Shown here: positions 11,137 to 21,612 of the stretch, in pieces
Layout of the letters: each line of letters begins with the position of its first letter
How positions within the stretch are numbered: position 1 is the stretch's first letter
Notes under the pieces: model-generated
What the model was told of the DNA's origin: nothing
What the model saw: the letters and a program-made list of their open reading frames with translations, nothing else
The model's database searches: none
Translations under genes and position numbers: made by a program
From: Rosa chinensis
Lineage: Eukaryota; Streptophyta; Magnoliopsida; Rosales; Rosaceae
Reading direction: 5' to 3'
Assembly (NCBI RefSeq): GCF_002994745.2
Contig: NC_037094.1
Location: forward strand, 69,482,819-69,546,818
Length of the DNA: 64,000 nucleotides

Positions 11137-13268
11137 GACTACGGTTGACCGATTCGATTGGATTCGAAAATATAGTGAAATTAGCTAAATTTTTTACCAC
11201 ACTTATAATTTGTTATAATAATCTCATCTAACGGTCGGTTTTTCCATTTTATTTGAATTGATAGAGGTTGCCCTTTGGAGTGTATGATATATAAATATAG
11301 GTTTATAATAATAACTAAGTTTGACCTAGCTGATCGAATTCGAAACGAGAACCAAATTGGCTGGATTTTCTACAACCACTATAAAACATTACAATCTCTC
11401 CATCGAGCGGTTGGTTTCTCTGAATTCATTTTCCATTTCTTGGTTGTTTTAGAATGAACCTCAACAATTTAAATACAATGTATAAGTTAATACAACTTTA
11501 AGAGGCAAATTGGTATAGGCCAACGTCTTTGTAAATAAAATTGCAGTTTTTATCTTATGCTCACGCACATCCATCTATGGAAATTTACAGACGTGATGTA
11601 AAAAAATAAGCACATTTCGCGGTCATCATGTCATCAGTCAATTAAGAAGATATACAAGCGATGACGGTTGACCAATTCGATCGGATTCGAAAATATAGTG
11701 AAATTGGCTAAATTTTTTACCACACTCACAATTCATTATAATAAGAGCTAAATACAAATTGCTACCCTGTGTTTTAGGTCTAAAATCAATTCAGTCCCTG
11801 AACTTCTAATTTCATCAAAAACACCCCTGCACTTTCAATTTTGATCTAATAGGTCCAATTTGTTAGTTTTTCGACAATTGAGTTATTTACTTGTTAAGGT
11901 GGCTCATATATGGCCTATGTTTTATGATGTGGTGTCGAGGTGGTCTGCATAGTCAATTTAGGAGTGAGTCCTACTATTAAAAATAAATAGTTTTTCAACA
12001 AATAATCCAACTATAACTTGAACCCATAACAGAATATTAATGAATTGAACCTATTAGATCAAAATTGAAAGTGTAGGGGTGTTTTTGATGAAATTAGAAG
12101 TCCAGTGACTGAATTGATTTTGGACCTAAACCATAGGGTACTAACTAGTATTTAGCCCTTATAATAATCATATCTAATGGTTGATTTTTCTATTTTATTT
12201 GAATTGATAGACGTTGCTCTTTAGAGTGTATGATATATAAATATAGGTTTATAAGAGTAACTAAGTTTGACCTAGTTGATCGAATTCGAAACGAGAACTA
12301 AATTGGCTGAAATTTTTACAACCACCATAAAACATTACAATCTCTCCATCGAGCGGTTGGTTTCTCAAAATTCATTTTTTACTTCATGTTTGCTTTAGAA
12401 TGAACCTCAACAATTTAAATACAATGTATAAGTTATACAACTTTAGGAGACAAATTGGTATAAACCAACGTCTTTGTAATTAAAATTGAAGTTTTTATTT
12501 TATGTTCACGCACAATTATCTATGGAATATTTACAGACGTGATGTAGAAAAATAAGCACGTTTCTCGGTCGTTGTGCCGTCAGTCAACTAAGAAAACATA
12601 CAAGTGACGACGGTTGACCAATTCGATCGGATTCGAAAATATGGTGAAAGTTTTTACCACACTCATAATTTATTGTAATAATTATATCCAATGGTTGATT
12701 TTTCCATTTTCTTTGAATTAATAGAGTTGCTCTTTAGAGTGTATGATATATAAATATAGGTTTATAAGAGTAACTAAATTTGACCTAGTTGATTGAATTC
12801 AAGACGAGAACCAAATTGGCTGAAATTTTTACAACCACCATAAAACATTACAATCACTCCATCGAGCGGTTCGTTTTTCCAAATTCATTTTCCACTTCAT
12901 GTTTGCTTTAGAATGAACCTTAACAATTTAAATGCAATGTATAAATTATACAACTTTATGAGGCAAATTGGTATAGACCAATGTATTTGTAATTAAAATT
13001 GAAATTTTTATCTTATGTCTACGCATATCCATGGATGAAATATTTACAAATGTGATGTAAAAAAATAAGCACGTTTCGCGGTCATTATGTCATCGGTCAA
13101 CCAAGAAAACATACAAATAACTACGGTTGACCAATCCGATCGGGTTCTAAACTATGGTGAAATTGACTAAATTTTTAATCACACGCATAATTTATTGTAA
13201 TAATCACATTCAACGGTCGATTTTCCCATTTTCTTTGAATTGATAGTGGTTGCTCTTTGGAATGTATG
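11137..13268. repeat. Four-unit tandem array, about 515-523 bp per unit
   Basis: The landmark ACGGTTGACC recurs at about 11141, 11664, 12610 and 13122. Other shared phrases are GAATGAACCTCAACAATTT and CATCGAGCGGTTGG. Unit 2 is lengthened by a 414-bp MITE. Unit 4 is cut by a Pack-MULE, and its remainder continues at 16183. Without the insertions the unit length is constant to about 10 bases. Confidence 0.9.
11745..12158. mobile_element. Mutator-type MITE with long inverted repeats
   Basis: Terminal sequences GAGCTAAATAC and GTATTTAGCCC are the edges of long inverted repeats (over 100 bp, including the CAATTCAGTC region on each side). A perfect 9-bp duplication TTATAATAA flanks it at 11736-11744 and 12159-12167. 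Nine-base duplications point to the Mutator superfamily. It sits in unit 2 of the tandem array. Confidence 0.9.
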
Positions 13269-13456
13269 ATATATAAAAGATAAAATACTGTTTACTCCCT
13301 ATACTTATAGGGGGTCGACATTTCAGTCCCGGACATTTCAATTTCACCTGAAAAGTCCCTAAACTCTCCAATTTCACCAAATTGGTCATTGCCATCAATT
13401 TTCCGTCAAAAGCTCCGTTATCTTGCTGACGTGGCATTCCGTACACGACCAAAATG

Positions 13457-14576
13457 TCTTTTTTTTTTTTGAAATAGGGCCAGTACGGCTGCCCTCAAGC
13501 CTTGACCATTAATGAAAACTCAGAATACATGGGGAGGGGGGGGGGACATGATACCTAAACCCCAAATCACAACAAGCATAAAGAGAACAGCCCGAGATAA
13601 TAACGAGAGTCTCTACAGAAAATATGTATTCTAACAAGCACCAATTAGCGAAGAGTGCATCATTGGCTACTCTATTCGCTTTACAAAGGTGGTGACATAC
13701 CGGAAAGATTTTGCTCACGCGGAGCCATAATTTACTATTACTATCAGCTTTCCCACTATGTTGCCACCGAAAAATAATTTCGGTGACACTAAATTTCATC
13801 CTGCCACTGGGAAGTTGCGACCATTTGACAAAGCAAGGAACTCGCCGCCTAACCAGAGCAGACAAGGCACACAAGGTGTGCAATCCGGGACAGAGCCCAC
13901 GTCGCCTTACCCAAAAGTGGTAGGGACTTATTACCAGCATATAGCCACGTCGTACTAAAAGGAAATAATAATAAAACATAACAGAAAAATAAACTAGGTC
14001 AAAAGTCAAAGCCCAAACCAACAGAAGGGTCAAGGCCCAGACCCATAGCCCATCAGACCCAAATCTGAGAATCCGGGTGTAGAGATCACGACGGCGCCAT
14101 CCAACTCGCGCTTCCCAAACTGTCTCACCACCACCAACGGTGACACCAGCACCAACCTGCCGCCTGCTAGCCTCGCCATCTTTCCCCAGATGAGCCCCAA
14201 ACCACCCAAATCGGATCGGGTCTAACCGATCCGATCTAAGCCCAGTGATTTGCAGCGATGCCACCGCCTGATCTCCACCCTCAGGCGATCTCCGATCCTG
14301 CAACACCTCCTCAAAACACCTACCATACCTTCCACGTTCCTCCCTAAGGCAAGACGACACGGCCCCAACTTCCAGCCATTAACCCGTCGCTGCCCATCAC
14401 CGTTAATTCCTCCAAGCACTTTGCACAGCAGCATCGCGCTCCCGCAATCTTCTCTCAGACCAGGCCAAACACCACTGGACACATGGTCCTTTCTAGCCTG
14501 TCCGAAGATGCCACCGCGAGGGCGAGCCGTCGGACCGGGCAACCACTTTTGCTGGACGATCAGATGCGCCGCCTAG
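13457..14576 (-). pseudogene. Retroposed (LINE-related) fragment with polyA inside the Pack-MULE
   Basis: On the minus strand a sequence with a long interrupted frame ends in GCAGCCGTACTGGCCC and then an A-tract (T-tract at 13459-13472). This looks like the 3' end of a retroposed LINE-related or DUF4283-type transcript. The 283-codon frame at 13509-14360 has no clear catalytic motif and is probably a chance frame in decayed sequence. Confidence 0.45.
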
Positions 14577-14697
14577 GGTTTGAGAGAGAATACGAATACG
14601 AAAGCTAAAATAATATAGACGATTTACCTCCAAAATGTCTATTTTACATCACTTTTGTTTCTTTTATATTTATTTTTTTGTTTTTACCTCTTCTTCC

Positions 14698-14698
<1 letters not shown>

Positions 14699-14730
<32 letters not shown>

Positions 14731-14854
14731 TATCCATTGTCAACGACCACCCACCACCACAACCCTCATTCCTCTCGCTAGCGCTTTTGCATCACCATCT
14801 CCCCCACAATTTCAATACCTCTTCAGATCCGCCCACATGTTCCCAGTTTTCGGG

Positions 14855-14910
<56 letters not shown>

Positions 14911-15275
14911 CTTAACCATTGTCAACAACCACCCACCACCACCATCACAACCCTTATTCCTCTCGCCAGCGCTTCTGCATCACCATCTCCTCCACAATTT
15001 CAATACCTCTTCGGATCCACCCACTTGTTCCCAGTTTTCGGGGTCTGAATCAAAATTGGGCACCAGAGGCACATCAAAACTCTCCAGAACCTTTATCTCA
15101 ATTCCGCTACTCGCCGGCTCAGGCTCTTTGCCTTTCCCAACCCACCCTTTCAACGAGGACCCACCGGAGGAGCTTTCTTCAGACCTAATAGCGCTGGGAG
15201 GCCCACCCACATCATTCACTCTAAACATCATCCCATTTCCTGTGAAAGCCCCAAATTCATCAGTAGAATTCGATT
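14699..15275 (+). repeat. CT-microsatellite leader duplicated in tandem, plus captured gene-like segment
   Basis: Two tandem copies (about 14699-14861 and 14862-15045) each begin with a CT run and continue CCATTGTCAACGACCACC-like sequence up to CCCAGTTTTCGGGGTC. After the second copy a frame continues to a stop at 15277 with LSRTFISIPLLAGSGSLPF. CT-rich leaders followed by coding-like sequence suggest a captured gene 5' end. The donor gene is not recognised. Confidence 0.55.
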
Positions 15276-15896
15276 AAGTGGTTTCACTCTAGCAATCAGA
15301 CTCCGAATCTCTATCGTTCTGTGCACTGGAGTCGGAATCAAATTCGGTATCAGAGGGATTAGATTTGGGCGATCTGACCCGGAATCTTAATCCTTAACAA
15401 TCACACGATCCTCCTCCTTTTTCTCAATTCAAATCACATAAAGATGAAGCAAGCTCAATAACACCAACCTATGAGAATCTACTAAGACCTTTGTGGCTAT
15501 GAGTGTTCTATGGAGTGGAGATCGGACGACGGAGACCCGATAGCTGCGATGGCAGAGACTGCGGCGGTGGTTTGATGTAGAAGCTTCTGGCTCTTGGATT
15601 TGGACTTTATGAACTGAATTTGAGCCTTTTGCGTGGTGGAGAATCCCATGGAGGTGGAGGCGAGAGTGGAGAGGTGGTTGCAGACGGAGGCCCATTCGAG
15701 GATTTCGAGGGTTTCAGATTGGAGGGAATGGGTGTGGGAGAGTTAGTGACGGCGGTGGCAGTGGCATTGGCATTGGGTTTGGGGAAGAGAGGGCTGTAGA
15801 GCTATACTGTAACCATTCAAAAAAAATGATAGGAACCCAAAGGGGGAGGAGTCTGAAGGAGAAAAAAAAAAACAGAGAGAAATGGATGATGTGAAG

Positions 15897-15901
<5 letters not shown>

Positions 15902-15933
<32 letters not shown>
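15902..15933. repeat. (GA)n microsatellite
   Basis: An uninterrupted GA run lies in the right part of the Pack-MULE interior, just inside the right inverted repeat. Confidence 0.9.
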
Positions 15934-15936
<3 letters not shown>

Positions 15937-16448
15937 CGTAAAGAGAAAAAGAAAAAAAAAGAGGAAAAAAATGAGTATGTGATGGTAAAATAGATATTTT
16001 GGTTGTGTACGGAATGCCATGTCAGCAAGATAACGAAGCTTTTGACCGAAAATTGACGGCAAGGACCAATTGGGTGAAATTGGAGAGTTTAGGGACTTTT
16101 CAGGTGAAATTGAAATGTCAGGGACTGAAATGTCGACCCCCTATAAGTATAGAGAGTAAACAGTATTTTGTCCATATATAAATATAGATTTATAAAAAAA
16201 TTAGTGTCTTTAAATATTTATTATAAATAAAGCCCACAAGGCCCATTCAGAAAAAGCCCGCAAGGCCAAGCCCGAAAAAGCCTGCAAGACCCGTTTTATA
16301 TGGACGGACTTGGATCATTCGATTTACAATAAAGCCCGGCCCAGCCAGGCCCGCCATTATTTAAAAATATAATAAGGCCCGACCCAAGCCCGCTATGAAT
16401 GGACCTGGCCGGGCGGGGCTCAGCCCGTTGACGAGGCCTAGCTGCACG

Positions 16449-16984
16449 TGATGGGGGAAAAATGTGGTTAATTAAGCAAATTAATTAATCAAACCAATGA
16501 TTAATTAATCCAACTTTTTTTTTGTTCAATTTTCTTCTCTTCCTCAAAATTAAAGTACTGCCGTACACAACAGCATGACTAGTGCAGTTCTGCTTTCTTG
16601 TTGGCGTTGACCATGACTGACTAATGTTAATTTTTTCGTCATTTTGTCGGAAACTCCAATTTGCTCTAATTTCGCACATTTTCTCTCGTTTCCACACAAT
16701 TCCGTTTATTTTCTACAAAATAACAAAAATGAATTAATTACATATTAATTGACATGAAGATTGACTTATTTCTAGTATTTTAAATACGATTACATGCATA
16801 AAAATACGTGTAATCAATATGGGGCGTAACAAATGTGGTGCTTCTATTGCCTGGTTGCATTATATTACTTCTTCACCGATGTGAATTTATAGAACTCTAC
16901 TGATCTAGTACTTCGCCTTGGGCTTTAGAAGTACATTGTTGGGTTTGGAGAAGTTTCAATTCAAGTGGCGTGTGGAATTAATGG
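16449..16984. other. AT-rich non-coding sequence right of the hAT element
   Basis: No gene is seen. This is probably the interrupted continuation of the repeat that ends at 9922. A GGGGCGTAACA phrase near 16831 could be an LTR border read on the minus strand. Confidence 0.3.
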
Positions 16985-17043
16985 CATGTAAAGATGAGCA
17001 TAGTTACATGCCAAATCCGAGTAACTATGCTCACCTTTACATG
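16985..17043. repeat. Short near-perfect hairpin
   Basis: The arm CATGTAAAGATGAGCATAG (16985 on, 23 nt) pairs with 17021-17043 with one mismatch across a 13-nt loop. Weaker pairing extends about 15 nt further outward. It could be a small foldback element or a hairpin RNA source. Confidence 0.7.
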
Positions 17044-17259
17044 AAATTCATTCCTCCCTGTTGGATTACAATAAAAAAGAAACGGCAATGTGTTGATCAA
17101 TAGTCATGCTTACACACTAAAGATTAATCATTGAAACCATAGACTTGAGCTATTATGAGAAGCACAAACATATCTAGTAATTTGAAGGACCCTATAAATT
17201 TGGGATTGGGGTTTGGATCGAAAACTAAATGAAGGAATTGCTGATCGGGGAAATTGGAG

Positions 17260-17809
17260 CTAGTGAAGAAGACTAAATGAGTGCTTTAATTATTGAAGGA
17301 TTTGATATTCCGTTTCATTGGATACGAAAATGTTCCCCTGGTCATCAGCTGACCAGGGATTGTGTGGTCACTCACCGTCCGATTGAAGTTTCCCTGGTCA
17401 GCAGCTGACCAGGGATTGTGTGGTCACTCACCTTCTGATTTCAATCGAACGGTTGACAGCTCTCACCACAGATTTCATCACTTAGCTGTCAACCGTCCGA
17501 TTGAAATTGGACGGTGACTGACCACACAATCCCTGGTTAGCTGCTGACCAAGGGAACGAGACTGTCATTGGATAAGGGTTTAAGGATTACAAGAGACCCA
17601 CAATGCTCTGATTGAAGCTCTGGGTGAGATCAATCAGTTCAAGATAATTTGGGAACTGGTGAATGACATGAAGAACAAAGGTTTCCTCAGTAAAGAGGCT
17701 TTTGCTTTGATTTCGAGGCGATATGCGAGGGCAATGAAGGTTTCAGAAGCCATTAAAGCTTTTGAGGAAGATGGAGAAGTTTGGAATCTATTATATTAAT
17801 TAATTATAT
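17260..17809 (+). pseudogene. Pentatricopeptide-repeat (PPR) gene fragment, split by a MITE
   Basis: The frame after 17575 contains NALIEALGEINQFKIIWELV and KGFLSKEAFALISRRYARA, typical of P-class plant organellar PPR proteins, whose repeats bind RNA. It ends at TAA near 17809, much shorter than a PPR gene. Coding-like sequence just upstream (ALIIEGFDIPFHW) is separated by the MITE at 17325-17564, and an in-frame stop follows it. The MITE therefore landed inside PPR coding sequence. No start or full repeat set exists, so it is a relic. Confidence 0.75.
17325..17564. mobile_element. Palindromic Mutator-type MITE with internal duplication
   Basis: The 240-bp element is flanked by TCATTGGATA at 17315-17324 and 17565-17574 (9-10 bp duplication). 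Its arms share CTGACCAGGGATTGTGTGGT and its complement. The left arm contains this block twice in tandem, so the foldback is asymmetric. Confidence 0.85.
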
Positions 17810-18004
17810 TTTATTAGTAAAATATCTTCTTCTTTAAAAAAAAAAAACAAAAAAAGATTAATTGGTGTAAGAAGAAATTTACCCTTAAAAATCAAATCAC
17901 ATGCATCACAGTGCTCATGATTAAGTCAATTCTCTCAATCATTCCAATTCAAATTTCTCAATTTTTCACAATTGGTTGGACAAAAATATCTTTGATATTC
18001 TGAC

Positions 18005-18141
18005 AAATAATGGTTTTTTTTTTTAATGAAAAATTAACAAAGTAACTAAATTAATTAATAGAGGTAAAGTTGAGTGATCAAAGTTATATATTTAAAAAGT
18101 AAATAATTAAAGTGTCGAACATGTAAAAGTTAAGTGACCAT
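18005..18141. mobile_element. Half of a foldback MITE (family seen at 33721)
   Basis: The phrases AATTAACAAAGTAACT, AAAGTGTCGAA and AAGTGACCATTTGTG match the right half of the MITE at 33721-33996. The left half is missing or too diverged to see. Confidence 0.5.
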
Positions 18142-18275
18142 TTGTGATAGGGATATTGACTCAATGCCTAAATTTGGGCCAATATACTCCCACTTACTCC
18201 ACTAAGAGTTTTTTACTCTCATTTACCCAATTTAACATTTAATGACAGTTTTGTCCTATTAATAACTGAAACTCA

Positions 18276-18280
18276 TCTCT

Positions 18281-18374
<94 letters not shown>
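18276..18374. repeat. (CT)n microsatellite, about 100 bp
   Basis: An almost pure CT run directly precedes the GC-rich captured segment of the Pack-MULE-like element, as a CT-rich plant 5' leader would. Confidence 0.95.
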
Positions 18375-18377
<3 letters not shown>

Positions 18378-19201
18378 CCCAATGGACCGAGGGAATCACA
18401 CCTAATCCCTCGCCGGAATCGGAATCAGACTCACTGGCCACCGCCGTTGGCGAACTGGTCAACTCTTTGACCACCCAGAGTGTCTACTGTGAGGTAACGC
18501 TAGCACTCCCAAGCGATCTGAGGGAGGTCCGCACCGAGTTCTCGTTCCTTCGAGTCCACGACCTCCGCTCGCTCGTCAAGTTCCTTCGATCCGTCGCAGA
18601 ATCCGACTCCACCATCAACCTCTTGTACCAAACCCAATCGATTCCGGAGCTTCGGTCCTGTGATTTTCGCACCTACAATTTCACATTTTTATTATTTTGT
18701 GAATTTTTGATGGTTGGGATTTAATTTCTTTGGGTTCTAGTGGTTCCGGTTATGTTCCAGTGTCGGGCAGCAGAGGTCCTGGACGGCGAGGCGGAAGTTG
18801 TTGTTGGTGTCGGAGTCGAACCAGAGGGCCGGGGACTTGAGGCGGAGGTCAAGGAGGCCAATGTGGCCCTAGTGGTCGCCGACGGCGAGGAAGAAGTGGG
18901 AGTTGGAAGGCTTGGTGGAGAGGAGGTCGAGGCTGAGGCCTGGATGGTGGATGGCGTTAGTGAGGGTCTTGAGCTAGACATGGTTGCGAGAGAGAAAGCT
19001 CCTCTGATCTGGTTTTGTTTCTTCTTCTTCTTGCCCGGGTTGCAGGCTTGGGAGTGGTGTGGGAGATTAGGACTTTGTTTACATTTCTTTTTTGGATCAA
19101 TTACTAGTCCTCAATAGATTAAAATGAGTATTAAACCTAAACTGTTAACATTCTATACAACTATAATAGTTTTGCTATACAAATATGGGTAATAAAGATT
19201 T

Positions 19202-19300
19202 GCAATAATATGATTATTATGGGGCAATAATATGATTATTGAGAGGTAATAATATGATTATTGAGAGACAATAATATGATTACTGGGTATTATTAGGGGG
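19202..19300. repeat. 22-bp minisatellite, CAATAATATGATTA type
   Basis: Four units containing CAATAATATGATTATT start near 19203, 19224, 19247 and 19269. Immediately after come GATTCCGGTCA-like bases. The same pair of repeats is found in the element at 40912-42530. Confidence 0.85.
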
Positions 19301-19565
19301 CAATAAAATCGGACATAGGAATCCGGTCATTGGTTACCGCGGTCGGCCACCCGTCATCTGAGTCCGGTAAGGTCTTCGATGACTTCTGTATCTAAGTGAC
19401 AAAGAAGGAGAGGGTAAAATTATCCTAAAAATAAATAAAAAGAAATTAAAAAAAAAACTTAATTGGGTATTAAGGCAAAATATATATAAATTATTGGGTA
19501 AGTAGACAATCTCATAAGATGTTTAGATAAATGGAGTTAGTGTAGCTCAAATTCCCCTTGTGATA

Positions 19566-20278
19566 TTCTCCAGAAAAAAATGTGTACGTGTCTCACATCA
19601 ATAATTTTGTAAGTTTAGCTATTATATTGATACTGAAACTTTCCTAAGTCTCCCAGCACCGTTGATTAATATTTAGTGAATAGTCAGTGAGGTAAAAATG
19701 TAGAGGCAGAGAAGAGAGAGAGAGTACGGGTCAAATAATAAATTCACTGTCAGTGCATCGATCGTACCGTCGGTGCATTCCAGACTGTCGCCAGCGAACT
19801 AACATGGAAGTGGGCAAGTGGCACATATGTTAACGACACATATTGAATTGATAGAACGTCGGTTGATCATGTGGCACATCACACATTGAATTATTTTTTT
19901 ATGATTACATCACACATTGAATTGATTGTACGAGTCTGACGAACATCACCTATAGGACAAGTCGATCCCCACGTAGTTACTTACGAAACCAAAGCCTATA
20001 ATTTTCGGTCGTCGAAGTCTTTTTATTATTATTAATATTTTTTTATTTTATTTGAAACGATCATAAAGAGAAATTCAACTAGAGTTGTATCTAGAAATAT
20101 GAAGTTGCCCCTGATGCCTTGCGGAATCTACAAGCAGCAGCGTTGCCGAAGATTTCTTCAATTCAACTGAGTACAACTGGCTCATTCATTTTTCTCAGTT
20201 GCTCTTCGTATTTTTACATATGCTTGACATAGATCTGAATAACCTCTGGCTGGATAGTTCGACAGATTGATAGCTAGC
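19566..20278 (+). promoter_or_regulatory. Presumed upstream region of the ankyrin gene
   Basis: No gene lies between the Pack-MULE-like element and the first ATG of the ankyrin gene. An AT-rich ATTATTATTAATATTTTTT block sits at about 20025-20050. No TATA box or start site can be fixed by eye. A short duplicated phrase CACATTGAATTG recurs at about 19850-19930. Confidence 0.3.
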
Positions 20279-20591
20279 ATGGCAAGTACTCCAGTTGGCT
20301 CTAATGCACTTATTCTGGAAGTTCTTGACCGTAGTAACTATGAACATTGGAGATCGCGATTGAAATCTTATTTGTTAGCTGAAGATCTCTGGGAGGCTGT
20401 CGAAGCAATTGTGGAACCTCCAAAACTTGAAGATGATCAAACTGATTATAAGGCCTGGACCAAAAAGAATGCCAAGGCTTTGTACGCAATCCAAAATACA
20501 TGCGGGAGAGAGCTGTTCTCTTTTATAAGTAAAATTGAGACAGCCAAAAGTGCCTGGGATGCTTTGGAACAAGAGTGCAAAGTTATGCAAG
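20279..20591 (+). CDS. Ankyrin gene exon 1: Gag-like DUF4219/UBN2 domain
   Basis: ATG at 20279 starts a frame that reads LILEVLDRSNYEHWRSRLKS and ends at CAAG with donor GTATGC. The LDRSNYEHWRSRLKSYL motif and the SAWDALEQE ending are typical of DUF4219 followed by UBN2, domains shared with the N-terminus of copia Gag. An in-frame TTG four codons upstream is a less likely start. The first 104 codons are encoded here and the exon ends in phase 1. In some plant ankyrin proteins this Gag-derived segment precedes the repeats; its function there is not known to me. Confidence 0.85.
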
Positions 20592-20829
20592 GTATGCTCT
20601 TCATCAATTACACTACATTTTCACCAATAATTTGTTGTTGCTTCTCAATATCGCATTATGTGCCGTTTTGCTTCTTGCAGTACTCCATCTTTTATTAATA
20701 AACTTATCTGCTGACTACTGCTAAAAAGTGGACAGAATTGTGGTAAAACTAGCTAGAAAAGAATTGGGTTGGGGGAAGTGATAAAAAATTAATTAAGATA
20801 ACAAGTTTTGCAAAACAATTGGCATGCAG

Positions 20830-21360
20830 GATATGATGAGAACAATGCCGACCACTTAGTGCGCTATAAATCGTTCATAGAATCAGTGAGCAGTGGTGAT
20901 TGGGATAAGGCAAAGAAGTGTCTTGGAGAAGTTGATATGCGTAGTGTAGTAGTAGTAAGGGCAGTAGATGGAGACGAAGAAATAGCTCTTCATGTAGCAG
21001 CCAAGGAAGGGCATGTGCACATCGTGAGAAAGTTGGTGCATTTGATGACAGATGAAGATTTAAAAACAAAAACCGCTCGTGGACGTCGCACAGCTCTTCA
21101 CGTAGCAGCATGGAAGGGGCATGTGCATGTTGTGAAAGAGTTACCGGTGCCGTTGATGGGAGAAGTACAAGACCGGGAAGGTGACACAGCTCTTCATATC
21201 GCAGTCCAGGAAGGGAAGGTCGATATTGTTAAAGAGTTGGTGCTGTTGATGAGACAAGAAGACTTGAAAATAAAAAATGATGCTGGTTACACAGCTCTTC
21301 ACCTAGCAGTTAATAAGGGGAATGTGCCTATGGTCAAAGAGTTCGTGAGAAAAGAAAAAG
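20830..21360 (+). CDS. Ankyrin gene exon 2: first ankyrin block
   Basis: The exon follows acceptor GGCATGCAG and ends at AAAAG with donor GTAATT. It opens with a SFIESVSSGDWDKAKKCL module and then has four ankyrin repeats with the TALHVAA signature (IALHVAAKEGHVHIVRKL, TALHVAAWKGHVHVVKEL, TALHIAVQEGKVDIVKEL, TALHLAVNKGNVPMVKEF). Ankyrin repeats mediate protein-protein contacts. Entry and exit are both phase 1. The exon has the same plan as exon 3, which suggests an exon duplication. Confidence 0.9.
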
Positions 21361-21612
21361 GTAATTAATCTCTCGTCTTTAAAAAGACTTTGATCGATGA
21401 TTTGCATAGTCTTCGGTTTCTTTTTGTTTCTCCACTTATTATGCTCGTCATGATCCATGTCAAGTAGGTTAATTACAAACAAAAAAAAGATGCTGGAATG
21501 GATTAACATTGTCCAGGGTAAAACAAAACAATTTTGAATTGTATGTGGGACTGCTAGCAATTATATTAAATCGAGTATATGACTAACTAATACAAATTTT
21601 ATTCATTTGCAG

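Larger units (their letters stand above)
13278..16173. mobile_element. Pack-MULE with 180-bp TIRs and 9-bp TSD
   Basis: Inverted repeats of about 180 bp lie at 13278-13458 and 15993-16173 and share AAAATACTGTTTACTC and GTGTACGGAATGCC (or their complements). A perfect 9-bp duplication ATATATAAA is at 13269-13277 and 16174-16182. There is no transposase. The interior holds a polyA-tailed retroposed fragment, CT-rich leader sequence that is duplicated, and GC-rich gene-like pieces, which is the Pack-MULE pattern. Confidence 0.88.
9931..16440. mobile_element. 6.5-kb non-autonomous hAT-type element with 8-bp TSD
   Basis: Inverted ends TAGGCCTCATCAA (9931) and TTGACGAGGCCTA (ending 16440) are flanked by an exact 8-bp duplication GCTGCACG at 9923-9930 and 16441-16448. 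Both subterminal zones (9955-10140 and 16225-16440) are packed with GGCCC/GCCCG motifs, as in many plant hAT elements. No transposase is visible. The interior holds a 200-bp tandem array, a roughly 520-bp tandem array, a Mutator MITE and a Pack-MULE, all listed separately. Confidence 0.85.
18150..19557. mobile_element. Pack-MULE-like element with captured gene pieces
   Basis: An 8-bp duplication TTGTGATA lies at 18142-18149 and 19558-19565. The ends (GGGATATTGAC left, complement of GGGGAATTTGAG right) are degenerate inverted repeats. The interior has a 100-bp CT run, a GC-rich frame (18467-18724) with TFSFLRV-like and LVKFLRSVAESDSTINLL text, an oppositely oriented gene-like piece (18721-18981), and a 22-bp minisatellite. 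The same arrangement recurs at 40912-42530. The captured genes are not identified with certainty. Confidence 0.7.

Noticed and set aside
13509..14360. 283-codon minus-strand frame
   Set aside because: No domain or coding texture; lies in a Pack-MULE over a retroposed fragment and is probably a chance frame.
14655..15277. Overlapping Ser-Leu-rich plus-strand frames
   Set aside because: Their first halves are CT-run translations; only the tail looks coding, and it is listed as captured sequence.
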